A stretch of 64,000 nt of DNA, from positions 1-64,000 of the forward strand of contig JAIMBT010000018.1 in NCBI GenBank assembly GCA_023511295.1, read 5' to 3'. The notes under the pieces were generated by a model. That model did no database searches. It was not told the origin of the DNA and saw nothing but the letters and a program-made list of their open reading frames with translations. Shown in pieces: positions 26,270 through 34,328 of the stretch. Position 1 is the first letter of the stretch; the number at the start of each line of letters is the position of its first letter. This DNA is from Alicyclobacillus sp. Its GTDB lineage: Bacteria > Bacillota > Bacilli > Alicyclobacillales > Alicyclobacillaceae. The position numbers and the translations under genes were made by a program.

Positions 26270-27961
26270 TCACTGCGGCACTGCGGGGTTGTCCTGTGCG
26301 ACGAACCAAGACTGTCCGTCCCACTGGCTGTGCAAACCCAGTGCATTCAGGATGGGCGTCAGGTACCAGATGGGCATGTACGTCGTCAGCTTCCCGGTAC
26401 TCGGGTCTTTCGCCTGCACACCTTTCACGTTCTCCACCCGCACGCCGTTCATCAGGATGCCCATCTCCCCCTTGACGGCTGAAGCTCTAGGCAACGCCGC
26501 GGGGCCCACATTCGATGGGGAAAACGTGAGGTTCCACGTCTGGCCGTTCCAATACGGCGTGACACCGAGTGATTTGAGCAGGGACCCGACGTACCAGATG
26601 GGCATGTACGTCGTTCCACCTTGCACCACCGCCGGCACCACGTTCTGGACGTGACCGTTCAGTTGGATGTCCCGCTGATACGCCTTCATCTTGGGTGCTG
26701 CCTGCGGATTCAGCACCACCAGGGTCGTGTTGGGACCTGCGACGGACAGCGTCACGTCCGCGCTCCCTGGAGAAAGCTGAGCGTTCACGTGTTGCAACCC
26801 GTTTACGGTCAGCTGATACACGACCGACCCCGTACGGATCTGCGCGTTCTCAACGTGCACCTGCACGCGGACTGGGGCCGGAGTGGATTCTGTGCCGGCT
26901 ACCCCAGCGGTGTCCACCGCCAGCGTAAATGCGGTCAGTGGTTTGAATCCCCCTGGCAGGATGGCTTGTATCGGCGACAGGTTGTCCGCCATCGTCAGTT
27001 GCAGGGTCGGGGGTGCGCTCGAGAGTCCGCCGCTGCCGCCCGTGCCGTTCTCGGGTTCCGCTGTCACTTGCAAGGCGGTGCTTCCACTCTTCGCCTGCAA
27101 TTGGGCACCTGGATTCGCGGTGACCTCCGCCATCAGGTTCGAAATCGCGCCGAGCGCCTGCTGCACCAGCTTCGCAGCCGCGGGCGGCAAGGTGCTGACG
27201 GCGTTCCCGCCAGACGGGCTGTTAGATCCGCTCCCGTCACCGCCACCACCACCGGCCCCCCCTGAGATGGCGCCAGCCCCGCCACCGTTCGCCGCAAAAA
27301 TCGCCGCGATAGCCGGGAAACCGCTGGTGACGCTGTGGAAGGACGAGCTCAACTGCTGCTTGACGGCATCGGCCGTCACGGTGCCACCGCCGTCCTTCAG
27401 GCCAATCATCGCGGCGACGACGGATGTCTCCAGGTCGCTCAGGTACGTGAGCGCATCGCTCTCCGTCACCGCATCGCCACCGAGGGACTGCAGGTCCGAC
27501 ACCGCCTCGTTGACAGCGCTCTCCGCATCTGCCTCGTCCGTGATGCTGAGGTTGGTCATCGACTGGATGACGGGGACCAGCGTGTTGGCCGCCTGCTGCT
27601 GCGACGTCGACAGGGCGGACCCCGACGCACCGAATACGATTTGATCCCAGTCGGTACTCGTAAGCGACTGCACATCCGTGACCAGGCTCCCGCCAACGGT
27701 CTTCGCCAGGGTCGCCACGTTCACGATGGAATCGGCCACCGACTGGACCGTTGGTCCGGAGCCCGTGGCGGCGTACGCCGCTGCGGGGGTTGTGAAGGCG
27801 GACGACGCCAGGACTGCAAGCGCCGTACCCGCAAGCGCGGTCATCGGCTTCGAAAACATGCGTGATGAGCGGCCGGCATGGGACCTACGGCGGCGATGGG
27901 ATGAATCGCGGTCACTCGAAGCGTGACGGCGGTGCGTTTCCACATGGGAACCGTGACGCAT
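26270..27961 (-). CDS. Secreted surface protein with DWDxIVFG domain and paired CuAO-N-like modules
   Basis: 563 residues. A long basic N-terminal region precedes a signal peptide (MTALAGTALAVLASSAFTTPAAAYA). A helical domain of about 110 residues with the motif STDWDQIVFG comes next, then a Gly-rich linker, a beta-rich domain, and two C-terminal copper-amine-oxidase-N-like repeats (TTYMPIWYVGSLLKSLG with WNGQTW; TTYMPIWYLTPILNALG with WDGQSW). No catalytic site is visible. The helical domain is shared with the 31.9-34.0 kb surface protein, in the opposite order relative to the repeats. Start at 27961 has GAGAGGGGGAG upstream. Probably a structural component of the cell surface. Confidence 0.7.
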   Translation of the reverse strand: MRHGSHVETHRRHASSDRDSSHRRRRSHAGRSSRMFSKPMTALAGTALAVLASSAFTTPAAAYAATGSGPTVQSVADSIVNVATLAKTVGGSLVTDVQSLTSTDWDQIVFGASGSALSTSQQQAANTLVPVIQSMTNLSITDEADAESAVNEAVSDLQSLGGDAVTESDALTYLSDLETSVVAAMIGLKDGGGTVTADAVKQQLSSSFHSVTSGFPAIAAIFAANGGGAGAISGGAGGGGGDGSGSNSPSGGNAVSTLPPAAAKLVQQALGAISNLMAEVTANPGAQLQAKSGSTALQVTAEPENGTGGSGGLSSAPPTLQLTMADNLSPIQAILPGGFKPLTAFTLAVDTAGVAGTESTPAPVRVQVHVENAQIRTGSVVYQLTVNGLQHVNAQLSPGSADVTLSVAGPNTTLVVLNPQAAPKMKAYQRDIQLNGHVQNVVPAVVQGGTTYMPIWYVGSLLKSLGVTPYWNGQTWNLTFSPSNVGPAALPRASAVKGEMGILMNGVRVENVKGVQAKDPSTGKLTTYMPIWYLTPILNALGLHSQWDGQSWFVAQDNPAVPQ

Positions 27962-28196
27962 GGGCTCTCCCCCTCTCCTATGTACGCGGAGTCAATCAGC
28001 AATCCTTGTCCCTATTCTACCATTCGCACGAACCAACGGGGCTCTGACTGTCAGATCAGCCAACCGAGCGAAGAGAGTGGATAGGAGACCGCGCAGCGGC
28101 GGTGAAGTCGGCCGTACGCTGGCCAAGGCCGCGTGCCGCCCCCATCCCGCCGCCAGGCGGTCTGCCATGGAGGCCAGCTGCCTGCGTGGTCCGCGC
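27962..28196. other. Spacer between surface-protein and GT39 genes
   Basis: About 235 bases. It must contain the promoter of the surface-protein gene. No clear promoter pair or terminator hairpin was identified by eye. Confidence 0.3.
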
Positions 28197-29525
28197 TCAA
28201 ACTTCCCGCGGAGCCGTCGCCGGCGGTGCCTCCGAACGGTCTCGTCGTTGACCGGTGAATCCGGCCGACAACGCCCACACCCCCACCGGGAGGCCCAGCA
28301 TCACCAAAGGCATCAGCGGCTCGCTGTAGCGGCTGTAGACGAAGTACACACTGTAGAGGGCCGTGTAGTACAGGAAGGTCGCCAACACCAGGAGCGTGGT
28401 CCAGCGTCGTTTGCGGCCGAAGGCGAGCGCGACCAACCACCCGATGAACCCTGCCCACAGCGCCACCCGGTGCCACGCGAGAACGAGCTTCGGCGACAGG
28501 TGCAAGATCTTCAAGGTGTAAAACGGCTTGCTCCACAGCAGTATCGGCTTGAACACCAGGTACGCGTGCAGAAACGCACGTGGGTTCTCGGCATACCACG
28601 CCTTCATCCGCTGCTTCGCCACCTGAGTTTGCAGCGTCATCCACGGCACCTCGTGGTCGGCCGTCGGGCGAAGGTCCGGGTGCTGTGCCTTGAGCAGGGT
28701 GATCTCCAGGTCCGCGTTCCCCGGCGGCGGGTAGTGCTGTCCTTGAAAGGTGCCGAGCAGCAACGGGTTCCCCGTGCCGTCGGTCAGTGGCACAAAGTGG
28801 TGAAACGTCCATTCGTTGCGCACCCACCACGGGCTCAGCAACAGCGCCACCATCACCACCGATAGGACACCATGCCGAAGGAGCTTCCGGGGCGGGAAGC
28901 GGCGCACCAGCAGGTACGCCCAGGCGACCACGAGGTATGCCGAGATGGTCGGGCGAAAGTACAGGCAGACCACGTAGAACAGGGTCGCCAGATAGAGATG
29001 GAGCGGGCGATGTTCTCGACCGGCGCGGACAAGGAAGTACAGCAGGAACATCGATGCCGCAAAAAACGGCGTCTCGGTCAACAGGAGGACGTCCGTCTCG
29101 ACGCCTGGTATGTAGACCGCCGCGAGCAGCGCAGCCACGACGCCCACCCACGGCCGAAAAGCGGTGCGCGCGGTCAGATACAGGCCCCAGATGCCGACCA
29201 CACCGATGCAGCTCATCACGACCTTCGCCGCCACCACGCCGGCGGCACCCGTGCCGAAAACGCTGAACACGCCTGCGAGCAGCAACGTGATACCGGGCAT
29301 CATGTGCAGCGTCGGGTGTTCCGGCGTGTAATAACTGTACACGCCCCGCGTGAGCAGCCAACGGGCGCTGTCGGTGTATCCTTGGTCGTCGCTGTGCAGG
29401 GTCAGCTGCAGTCCGTAGTGCCAGATGACGGCAAACCGGATGACCAGCGCCAGCACCAAGATACCCCCGCACAACCCGTCCGATGCCGTCACGCGAAAGC
29501 GGCGCACACCCCGCAGCTCTTCCAT
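28197..29525 (-). CDS. GT39-like membrane glycosyltransferase (ArnT/PMT type)
   Basis: 442-residue integral membrane protein with about 11 hydrophobic segments. The first extracytoplasmic loop carries HSDDQGYTDSARWLL, matching the acidic DD/DE motif of GT-C enzymes that use polyprenyl-phosphate sugars. The family transfers a sugar from a lipid carrier to an envelope acceptor on the outer face of the membrane. ATG at 29525 follows AAGGAGAAGGCC; the frame extends 22 codons more. It is divergent from a polyprenyl-phosphate sugar synthase-like GT2 gene and a small flippase-like gene, which suggests one pathway. Confidence 0.82.
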   Translation of the reverse strand: MEELRGVRRFRVTASDGLCGGILVLALVIRFAVIWHYGLQLTLHSDDQGYTDSARWLLTRGVYSYYTPEHPTLHMMPGITLLLAGVFSVFGTGAAGVVAAKVVMSCIGVVGIWGLYLTARTAFRPWVGVVAALLAAVYIPGVETDVLLLTETPFFAASMFLLYFLVRAGREHRPLHLYLATLFYVVCLYFRPTISAYLVVAWAYLLVRRFPPRKLLRHGVLSVVMVALLLSPWWVRNEWTFHHFVPLTDGTGNPLLLGTFQGQHYPPPGNADLEITLLKAQHPDLRPTADHEVPWMTLQTQVAKQRMKAWYAENPRAFLHAYLVFKPILLWSKPFYTLKILHLSPKLVLAWHRVALWAGFIGWLVALAFGRKRRWTTLLVLATFLYYTALYSVYFVYSRYSEPLMPLVMLGLPVGVWALSAGFTGQRRDRSEAPPATAPREV

Positions 29526-29673
29526 CGGCCTTCTCCTTCCTCCACGCCTTACCGCACCGTCCTCGTGGGACGGGCGTCGAACGTTGTCCATCCCTGTCAG
29601 TGTAGCACGGGCGGTGAAGGCGCTGCACCCTTGTGCAGGCAGTTCCGCGCGCTTTGTGGTAGAGTGATCTTAA

Positions 29674-29681
29674 TTGTCGAA
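29674..29681 (+). promoter_or_regulatory. Spo0A-box-like site between GT39 and GT2 genes
   Basis: TTGTCGAA, identical to the site at 19354, lies 71 bases before the GT2 start and between two divergent genes. Confidence 0.4.
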
Positions 29682-29751
29682 GGCGGACGATCTCGGTCGA
29701 ACCATCTGGCCGAACGGCGATCCGCTCCCGCGAATGGACGGATGATTTGGC

Positions 29752-30744
29752 ATGAAGGTTGCAGTGCTCATCCCCTGCTATAACGAGGCACAGACAATCG
29801 AAAAGGTGATCCGGGATTTCCGCTCCGCCCTGCCCGGCGCCGCCATCTACGTCTACGACAACAACTCGACGGACGGGAGTGCGCGACTGGCGGAGGCCTG
29901 CGGGGCGCTCATTCGGCGCGAACGGCGTCAGGGCAAAGGCCACGTCGTGCGCACCATGTTTCGCGAGGTGGACGCCGACCTGTACGTCATGGTCGACGGC
30001 GACGACACCTACCCTGCGGACGCGGTCCATCAGTTGTTGGATCCAATTGCCTGTGGGGACGCCGATATGGTCGTGGGGGATCGGCTGTCCAACGGATCGT
30101 ACGGCAAAGAGAATAAGCGCACCTTCCACGGCGCCGGCAACCGCATCGTTCGCTGGCTCATCAACCGCTTGTTCCGGGCGTCCTTGCAGGACATCATGAG
30201 CGGTTACCGGGCCTTCAGCCGGAGTTTCGTGGAGAACTTGGCGGTGATGAGCGAGGGCTTCGAGATTGAGACGGAAATGACCCTCAACGCGCTGGACAAA
30301 CAGTTCCGCGTACTCGAGGTGCCGATTGACTACCGAGATCGGCCAGAGGGCAGCTTTTCGAAGCTGAACACCGTCCGCGACGGCATGCGCGTGTTGAAAA
30401 CGGTGTTCTGGATTTTCAAGGATTACAAACCGCTGGTCTTCTTCGGCAGCCTGGCGGCGCTGTTCTTCCTGCTCGGGCTCGCCGTCGGCCTCCCTCCGAT
30501 TCTGGAATTCATCCAGACGCACTACATCTGGAAGGTGCCGTCGGCCATCCTCGCGGTCGGGTTCATGATGCTCTCGTCCATCTCGCTGACGTGTGGGCTC
30601 ATCCTCGACACCATCGTGCGCCACCACCGCGAGCTGCAGCAGGTGCTCATCCTGCAACACACGAGGCGTGGGTTTGCGGAGAGCCCATGGCTGGCAGCGG
30701 GCGAGGCGGCACCGACATCCATCGCCCGCCGGCAGGAGGGGTGA
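29752..30744 (+). CDS. GT2 glycosyltransferase, polyprenyl-phosphate sugar synthase-like
   Basis: 330 residues. The N-terminal GT-A domain (VAVLIPCYNEAQTIEKVI, DNNSTDGS, VMVDGDDTYPADA with the metal-binding Asp pair) resembles DPM1, GtrB and ArnC enzymes that make polyprenyl-phosphate-linked sugars on the cytoplasmic side. Two C-terminal transmembrane helices (about 232-252 and 262-288) anchor it. ATG at 29752. The next gene starts seven bases after its stop and encodes a four-helix EamA/ArnE-like protein, the usual flippase partner of this type of enzyme. Confidence 0.87.
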   Translation: MKVAVLIPCYNEAQTIEKVIRDFRSALPGAAIYVYDNNSTDGSARLAEACGALIRRERRQGKGHVVRTMFREVDADLYVMVDGDDTYPADAVHQLLDPIACGDADMVVGDRLSNGSYGKENKRTFHGAGNRIVRWLINRLFRASLQDIMSGYRAFSRSFVENLAVMSEGFEIETEMTLNALDKQFRVLEVPIDYRDRPEGSFSKLNTVRDGMRVLKTVFWIFKDYKPLVFFGSLAALFFLLGLAVGLPPILEFIQTHYIWKVPSAILAVGFMMLSSISLTCGLILDTIVRHHRELQQVLILQHTRRGFAESPWLAAGEAAPTSIARRQEG

Positions 30745-30750
30745 GTTTCC

Positions 30751-31104
30751 GTGGCGAATGCGCTGAACGTCGTTCTGATTGCACTGAACATCTGCCTGCT
30801 CGTGGCGGGCCAAACGCTGTGGAAGCTGGGACTCGCCGCCCACCCGCTGCGCGGCCTAGGCAGCGCCGTGCTCGCCTTGTTCACACCGTACATCTTGTCC
30901 GGGATTGTGCTCTACGCCATCGCGACGGTGGTGTGGATCTACCTGCTGTCCCGCCTGCCCATCAGCCTGCTGTACCCGCTGCAGAGCTTGGCGTACGTAC
31001 TGACTGCTGTTGTGGCCCTCGTCTTCTTCCAGGAGCACATCTCTGCGACGCGGTGGATTGGGATTGGCGTGATTTTGGTGGGCGTCGCGCTGGTGGTGAA
31101 GTAG
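30751..31104 (+). CDS. EamA/SMR-like small transporter, ArnE-type lipid-sugar flippase candidate
   Basis: 117 residues, four transmembrane helices, like a half EamA domain. SLLYPLQSLAYVLTAVVAL and a FFQEHISATRWIGIGVILVG end (given as FFQEHIS and RWIGIGVILVG) are typical of the ArnE/ArnF and SMR group. GTG start with AGGAGGGG upstream, seven bases after the GT2 gene. By context it may carry the polyprenyl-phosphate sugar across the membrane for the GT39 enzyme. ArnE and ArnF work as two proteins in enterobacteria; only one is present here, so it may be a homodimer. Confidence 0.8.
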   Translation: MANALNVVLIALNICLLVAGQTLWKLGLAAHPLRGLGSAVLALFTPYILSGIVLYAIATVVWIYLLSRLPISLLYPLQSLAYVLTAVVALVFFQEHISATRWIGIGVILVGVALVVK

Positions 31105-31144
31105 GGCCGCGCGCGGAACACGGAAGCGTGCGAAGCGGGGAAGG

Positions 31145-31666
31145 TCAGTAGGAACCGACGAATTCCAACTCCGGTGACTGCGACAGTTCGCCTGGGGTCG
31201 GATAGGTGATGCCGGGACAGAGATCAATCCCGACGGACTGATACGCCTCCAGCCACAACGTGGTACAAATGTGCCGGCGCTTCAGCGCACACACGGGCAT
31301 CATCTCTCCAAACAGGTGCCGACACGCCAAAAAACCGAACAGCACGTAGTCGTAGCGTGTCCCGATGTGCTTCGTGACATACGCCACAATCGCCCGCCGG
31401 TCTTTCTCCGTCAGACGTGGACAGGTGAACACGTCCGACACACCCTGGTAACAGGTCAAGTCCTGGTATCCCGTCCGGCGCAGCGCCTGCGACTCAATCA
31501 ACCGGTCGTCGAAGATGGCGCCGGCCACGTGGGTGTAGGGACTCCGCGTGATCTTCTTAATGGGACCTGCGACGCCTTCTGTGCCGCGGATGAAAATCAG
31601 ATCACCCGGTTTAATCTCCAAGTGCACCGGCTGAGAGACGGGACGGACCACGGTTGCGCTTGTCAT
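31145..31666 (-). CDS. YiiX/YebB-like permuted papain-fold cysteine amidase
   Basis: 173-residue soluble protein of the circularly permuted NlpC/P60 group. The order of catalytic residues is permuted: the GDLIFIRG strand, then His in PYTHVAGAIFD, later Cys in HICTTLWLEAY. Such enzymes cut amide or ester bonds in lipids or peptidoglycan. No signal peptide is visible, so it may act in the cytoplasm or be released by lysis. Start at 31666 with GGAG upstream; an alternative is 31690. A promoter-like module at 31750-31780 matches one upstream of the O-antigen-ligase-like gene. Confidence 0.78.
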   Translation of the reverse strand: MTSATVVRPVSQPVHLEIKPGDLIFIRGTEGVAGPIKKITRSPYTHVAGAIFDDRLIESQALRRTGYQDLTCYQGVSDVFTCPRLTEKDRRAIVAYVTKHIGTRYDYVLFGFLACRHLFGEMMPVCALKRRHICTTLWLEAYQSVGIDLCPGITYPTPGELSQSPELEFVGSY

Positions 31667-31749
31667 GCGGTGATCATCTCCTCTGTCCACGATGATGCGA
31701 GACCCCGGGGTCGCGAGCGCGACACCAGCGTCCTCGGCTATGCTTCATG

Positions 31750-31780
31750 ATTATATACGGGACCTGTCAAGAAGATGTGG
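31750..31780 (-). promoter_or_regulatory. Duplicated 31-bp promoter-like module, copy 1 (amidase gene)
   Basis: Reading on the minus strand: CCACAT, 4 bases, TTGACA, 9 bases, TATAAT. The same three elements with identical spacing occur at 37049-37079. The TTGACA-TATAAT distance of 9 is too short for a normal sigma-A promoter, so TTGACA may be part of an activator or alternative sigma site. The TATAAT is about 85 bases before the amidase start. Confidence 0.6.
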
Positions 31781-31853
31781 AGGGCGGGACGGAAGGGTGG
31801 ATGTGCGGTGGAGAGCGGACGACTATCCTGACGAATTCGCCCGCTTTCATGCA

Positions 31854-31891
31854 TCCGGCACGACACTTCTCGTCGGAAGTCTCGTGCCGGA
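31854..31891 (-). terminator. Hairpin downstream of surface-protein gene
   Basis: TCCGGCACGACACTTC can pair with GAAGTCTCGTGCCGGA with one mismatch. It lies about 30 bases after the stop of the 705-residue surface protein and before the amidase promoter module, so it probably ends that transcript. Confidence 0.6.
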
Positions 31892-31922
31892 CACACACTC
31901 CGCCTTTGACGGGAGAGGAGCC

Positions 31923-34040
31923 TTACTGGACGGTCACCTGAACCCGTACCACGGTGTACCCATCGACGCTCGCCGTGAGCGTCGCGGTGCCTGCCTTGAT
32001 CCCCACCACCTGACCGTTGCTCACCGACGCGATAGTGGTGTCCAAACTCGTCCACGTCACCATCGACGACAGCACAGTGAAGCCATCGAGCCCGGCCGGA
32101 GCGTCCGAGTTGAACGTGAGCGTCGGCAGCGTCGTCGTCTCTCCAGCGGTTAAGGAAATCGGTTGAACAGGTACCAGGTACTTGCTTGCGGCCGCCTGCG
32201 TGAGGGCGTTGACGGCGTCCGTGAACGTCTGCTGGCCAATCTTCGCCTGAAGCCTTCCGTCGATAGCGGACAGGCCGGCCGCGGATACGTCCACTCCGTC
32301 ATCCCGAAGCGCACCGGCGAACGTTGTGTTGCTCGAATCGCTGATGGGAGTCCCCGCTAGCGCCATGGACAAAGCGGAGGAGACCGGACCCGAACCAGAC
32401 TGGCTGCTGGACGTCCCCGTTACAAATTCAGCAATCAAGTCGTCCTTGAACTTCAGGTAGAGGTTGTAGAGCCCATCCACGGTCACGCCGCTGTTCACCT
32501 GTTGCAGGTCGGCCACGGCCTGAAGCACTTCCGATTGCGCCTTCGTGTCGTCCGCGAAATTGGAGAACGTAGCGAGGTTCACAATATCCTTCACTGCGGT
32601 TGTCACAGAGGAGTTCGCCGAACCGGTCCCGAACACGATGGCATCCCAGTCACTGGTGGACAGCCCCTGCTCTGCCAGCTCCGCGGCCTGCACCTTAGCC
32701 AAGGTACCATTTGTCTGCAACGTCTCGTGCAACGTGTTCAGCTTCTGGACCAGCCGGTCCAGCGTCTGCTGCTCCTCGGAATTCAGTGTGTTGCTGTTTC
32801 CACCGCCACCACCGCCACCAACGACACCGCCGGCGCCACCGCCACCGCCGGTCGTCGTGCCGCCCGGCGCATTGCCCTCCGTCGTGGTCACCGTGCCAGA
32901 ACCGGAAAGCGAGACCGCATCCGAGTTACTGTTGTTGACCAATGTCGTGATGGTTCCGTTGTTGGTGATGGCCACCTTGCCGACGGTCTTGTCGACCGCC
33001 ACCTGGTTGACGGTTGCCCCCTGGTCAATCTGCAGCGTGACGTTGCTGCCGCTGATGCGCAGCGTGCCCACCTTGGAGCCAGCCGGAATCTCAATCGTCG
33101 CGCCGCCCGTGACCGTGACGCTGTCAAAGGAACCGGTGAGCGCAATCTGGCCGCTGCCGGCGACGGTCACTTCGCCTACGGAACCCGCCTGCTGCTCCAG
33201 TGTCACACTGTGCTGCTCGGTGTGCGCGACATTCGTCTGGCCAATCTGCGTGTTGCCCTGAACGACGATGTGGATGTCAGACGCGCTCGCAATCTCCAGC
33301 AGCGGCGACGTGACGCCGTCCAAGTAGACGGAGTGCGAAGCCCCCGACAGGACGACAATCGACCCAGTCGCTGTCACGTTGTCGAGGTGCACCGTGCCGT
33401 TCGCACCGGGGTTGATGTAGATGTTCCCGTCGACCTTCACGTTTTGCACCGTGACACCGGTACCGGTGATGACCAGGTTCTGATGGATCTCCTGGGTGCC
33501 GGTCGACGGCCCGTAAGACCCCGCCTTCACGGTCACCGGCGAGGTCTCCATCCAGATGTGATGCACGCCGTCCCACTTCGTCTGAATCCCAACCGCCTCC
33601 AACAGCGGCTGTACGTACCACACCGGGACGTACGTCGTGAGCACCGCGTGTTTTCCGCCAGCCGGGTCCTTGCGGGCCATCGTGTTGATCTTCTTCACGA
33701 CCTGACCGTTCACGGTGATGACCGTATTCCCAGAACCCACCTGCAACCCGGACAAGTCCGGATTCGCGTTGGCGTTGGTGATGGCCCACGTGTGTCCATC
33801 CCACTTCGCCTGATACCCCGCCTTTGCCAGCACCTGGTCGATGTAGTACATCGGCATGAAGGTCGTCAGGTTGCTCCCGTCGCTTGCGATGAAACCGTAT
33901 GGCTGGCTGACCGTTTTCCCGTCCAGCGCAATGGACGCGCGGAACGCGTGGTTCGGTGCTTTGTTGGCAGCGAAGGCCGTCGGCGTCAAGCTGCCGAGCA
34001 CGAGGCTGGCTGCAATCAGACCCGCAATCCGTCGATTCAC
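31923..34040 (-). CDS. Large surface protein: paired CuAO-N-like modules, beta-helix-like region, DWDxIVFG domain, Big2-like domain
   Basis: 705-residue secreted protein. Signal peptide MNRRIAGLIAASLVLGSLT-PTAFA. Two copper-amine-oxidase-N-like repeats come first (LTTFMPMYYIDQVL with WDGHTW; LTTYVPVWYVQPLL). A long Val/Thr/Gly-rich stretch of about 200 residues follows, with short repeating beta strands suggesting a right-handed beta-helix. A poly-Gly linker (GGGGGAGGVVGGGGGGGN) leads to a helical domain with STSDWDAIVFG, also found in the 26.3-28.0 kb protein. The C-terminus has a Big2/Ig-like domain (WTSLDTTIASVSNGQVVGIKAG, split as WTSLDTTIASVS and GQVVGIKAG). No enzyme motif; probably a surface adhesin or scaffold. 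Confidence 0.75.
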   Translation of the reverse strand: MNRRIAGLIAASLVLGSLTPTAFAANKAPNHAFRASIALDGKTVSQPYGFIASDGSNLTTFMPMYYIDQVLAKAGYQAKWDGHTWAITNANANPDLSGLQVGSGNTVITVNGQVVKKINTMARKDPAGGKHAVLTTYVPVWYVQPLLEAVGIQTKWDGVHHIWMETSPVTVKAGSYGPSTGTQEIHQNLVITGTGVTVQNVKVDGNIYINPGANGTVHLDNVTATGSIVVLSGASHSVYLDGVTSPLLEIASASDIHIVVQGNTQIGQTNVAHTEQHSVTLEQQAGSVGEVTVAGSGQIALTGSFDSVTVTGGATIEIPAGSKVGTLRISGSNVTLQIDQGATVNQVAVDKTVGKVAITNNGTITTLVNNSNSDAVSLSGSGTVTTTEGNAPGGTTTGGGGGAGGVVGGGGGGGNSNTLNSEEQQTLDRLVQKLNTLHETLQTNGTLAKVQAAELAEQGLSTSDWDAIVFGTGSANSSVTTAVKDIVNLATFSNFADDTKAQSEVLQAVADLQQVNSGVTVDGLYNLYLKFKDDLIAEFVTGTSSSQSGSGPVSSALSMALAGTPISDSSNTTFAGALRDDGVDVSAAGLSAIDGRLQAKIGQQTFTDAVNALTQAAASKYLVPVQPISLTAGETTTLPTLTFNSDAPAGLDGFTVLSSMVTWTSLDTTIASVSNGQVVGIKAGTATLTASVDGYTVVRVQVTVQ

Positions 34041-34117
34041 TGAAATCCCCCTATCCTTCCTACGCTTTCCTGCCGCAGAACGCCAGCACGCGACCCAAGC
34101 AGGTATCTATCAATCCA

Positions 34118-34147
34118 ATTCTATCAAACCGGCATAAATTGGCACAA
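34118..34147 (-). promoter_or_regulatory. Sigma-A-like promoter for the 705-residue surface protein gene
   Basis: On the minus strand TTGTGC, 18-base spacer, TAGAAT. The -10 ends about 78 bases before the start codon. A Spo0A-box-like site lies immediately upstream of the -35. Confidence 0.5.
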
Positions 34148-34155
34148 TACCTTCG

Positions 34156-34163
34156 TTCGACAA
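34156..34163 (-). promoter_or_regulatory. Spo0A-box-like site upstream of surface-protein promoter
   Basis: TTCGACAA on the plus strand is TTGTCGAA on the minus strand. It lies nine bases upstream of a candidate -35 and between two divergent genes, a position used by Spo0A in activation. Confidence 0.45.
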
Positions 34164-34328
34164 GAATCCGCGAATTTTGCCATGGCACCCCGAGCGATGG
34201 CAAAAAATCTTGCAGTCCCCAGGCCAAAGTACATATTTCCTCGACATCTCCGTCCTACAATCGCTTCGCCCCCTTCACGCGGCGGCTCGGTCGCCCAGCC
34301 ACTTTGGGGCAGTTTGCGAGGAAGAGCG

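Noticed and set aside
28051-30843. 930-codon open frame on the minus strand
   Set aside because: It runs antisense to the GT2 gene and out of frame through GT39. Its protein is Arg/Gly/His-rich with no domain. It is a result of high GC in the third codon position of the real genes.
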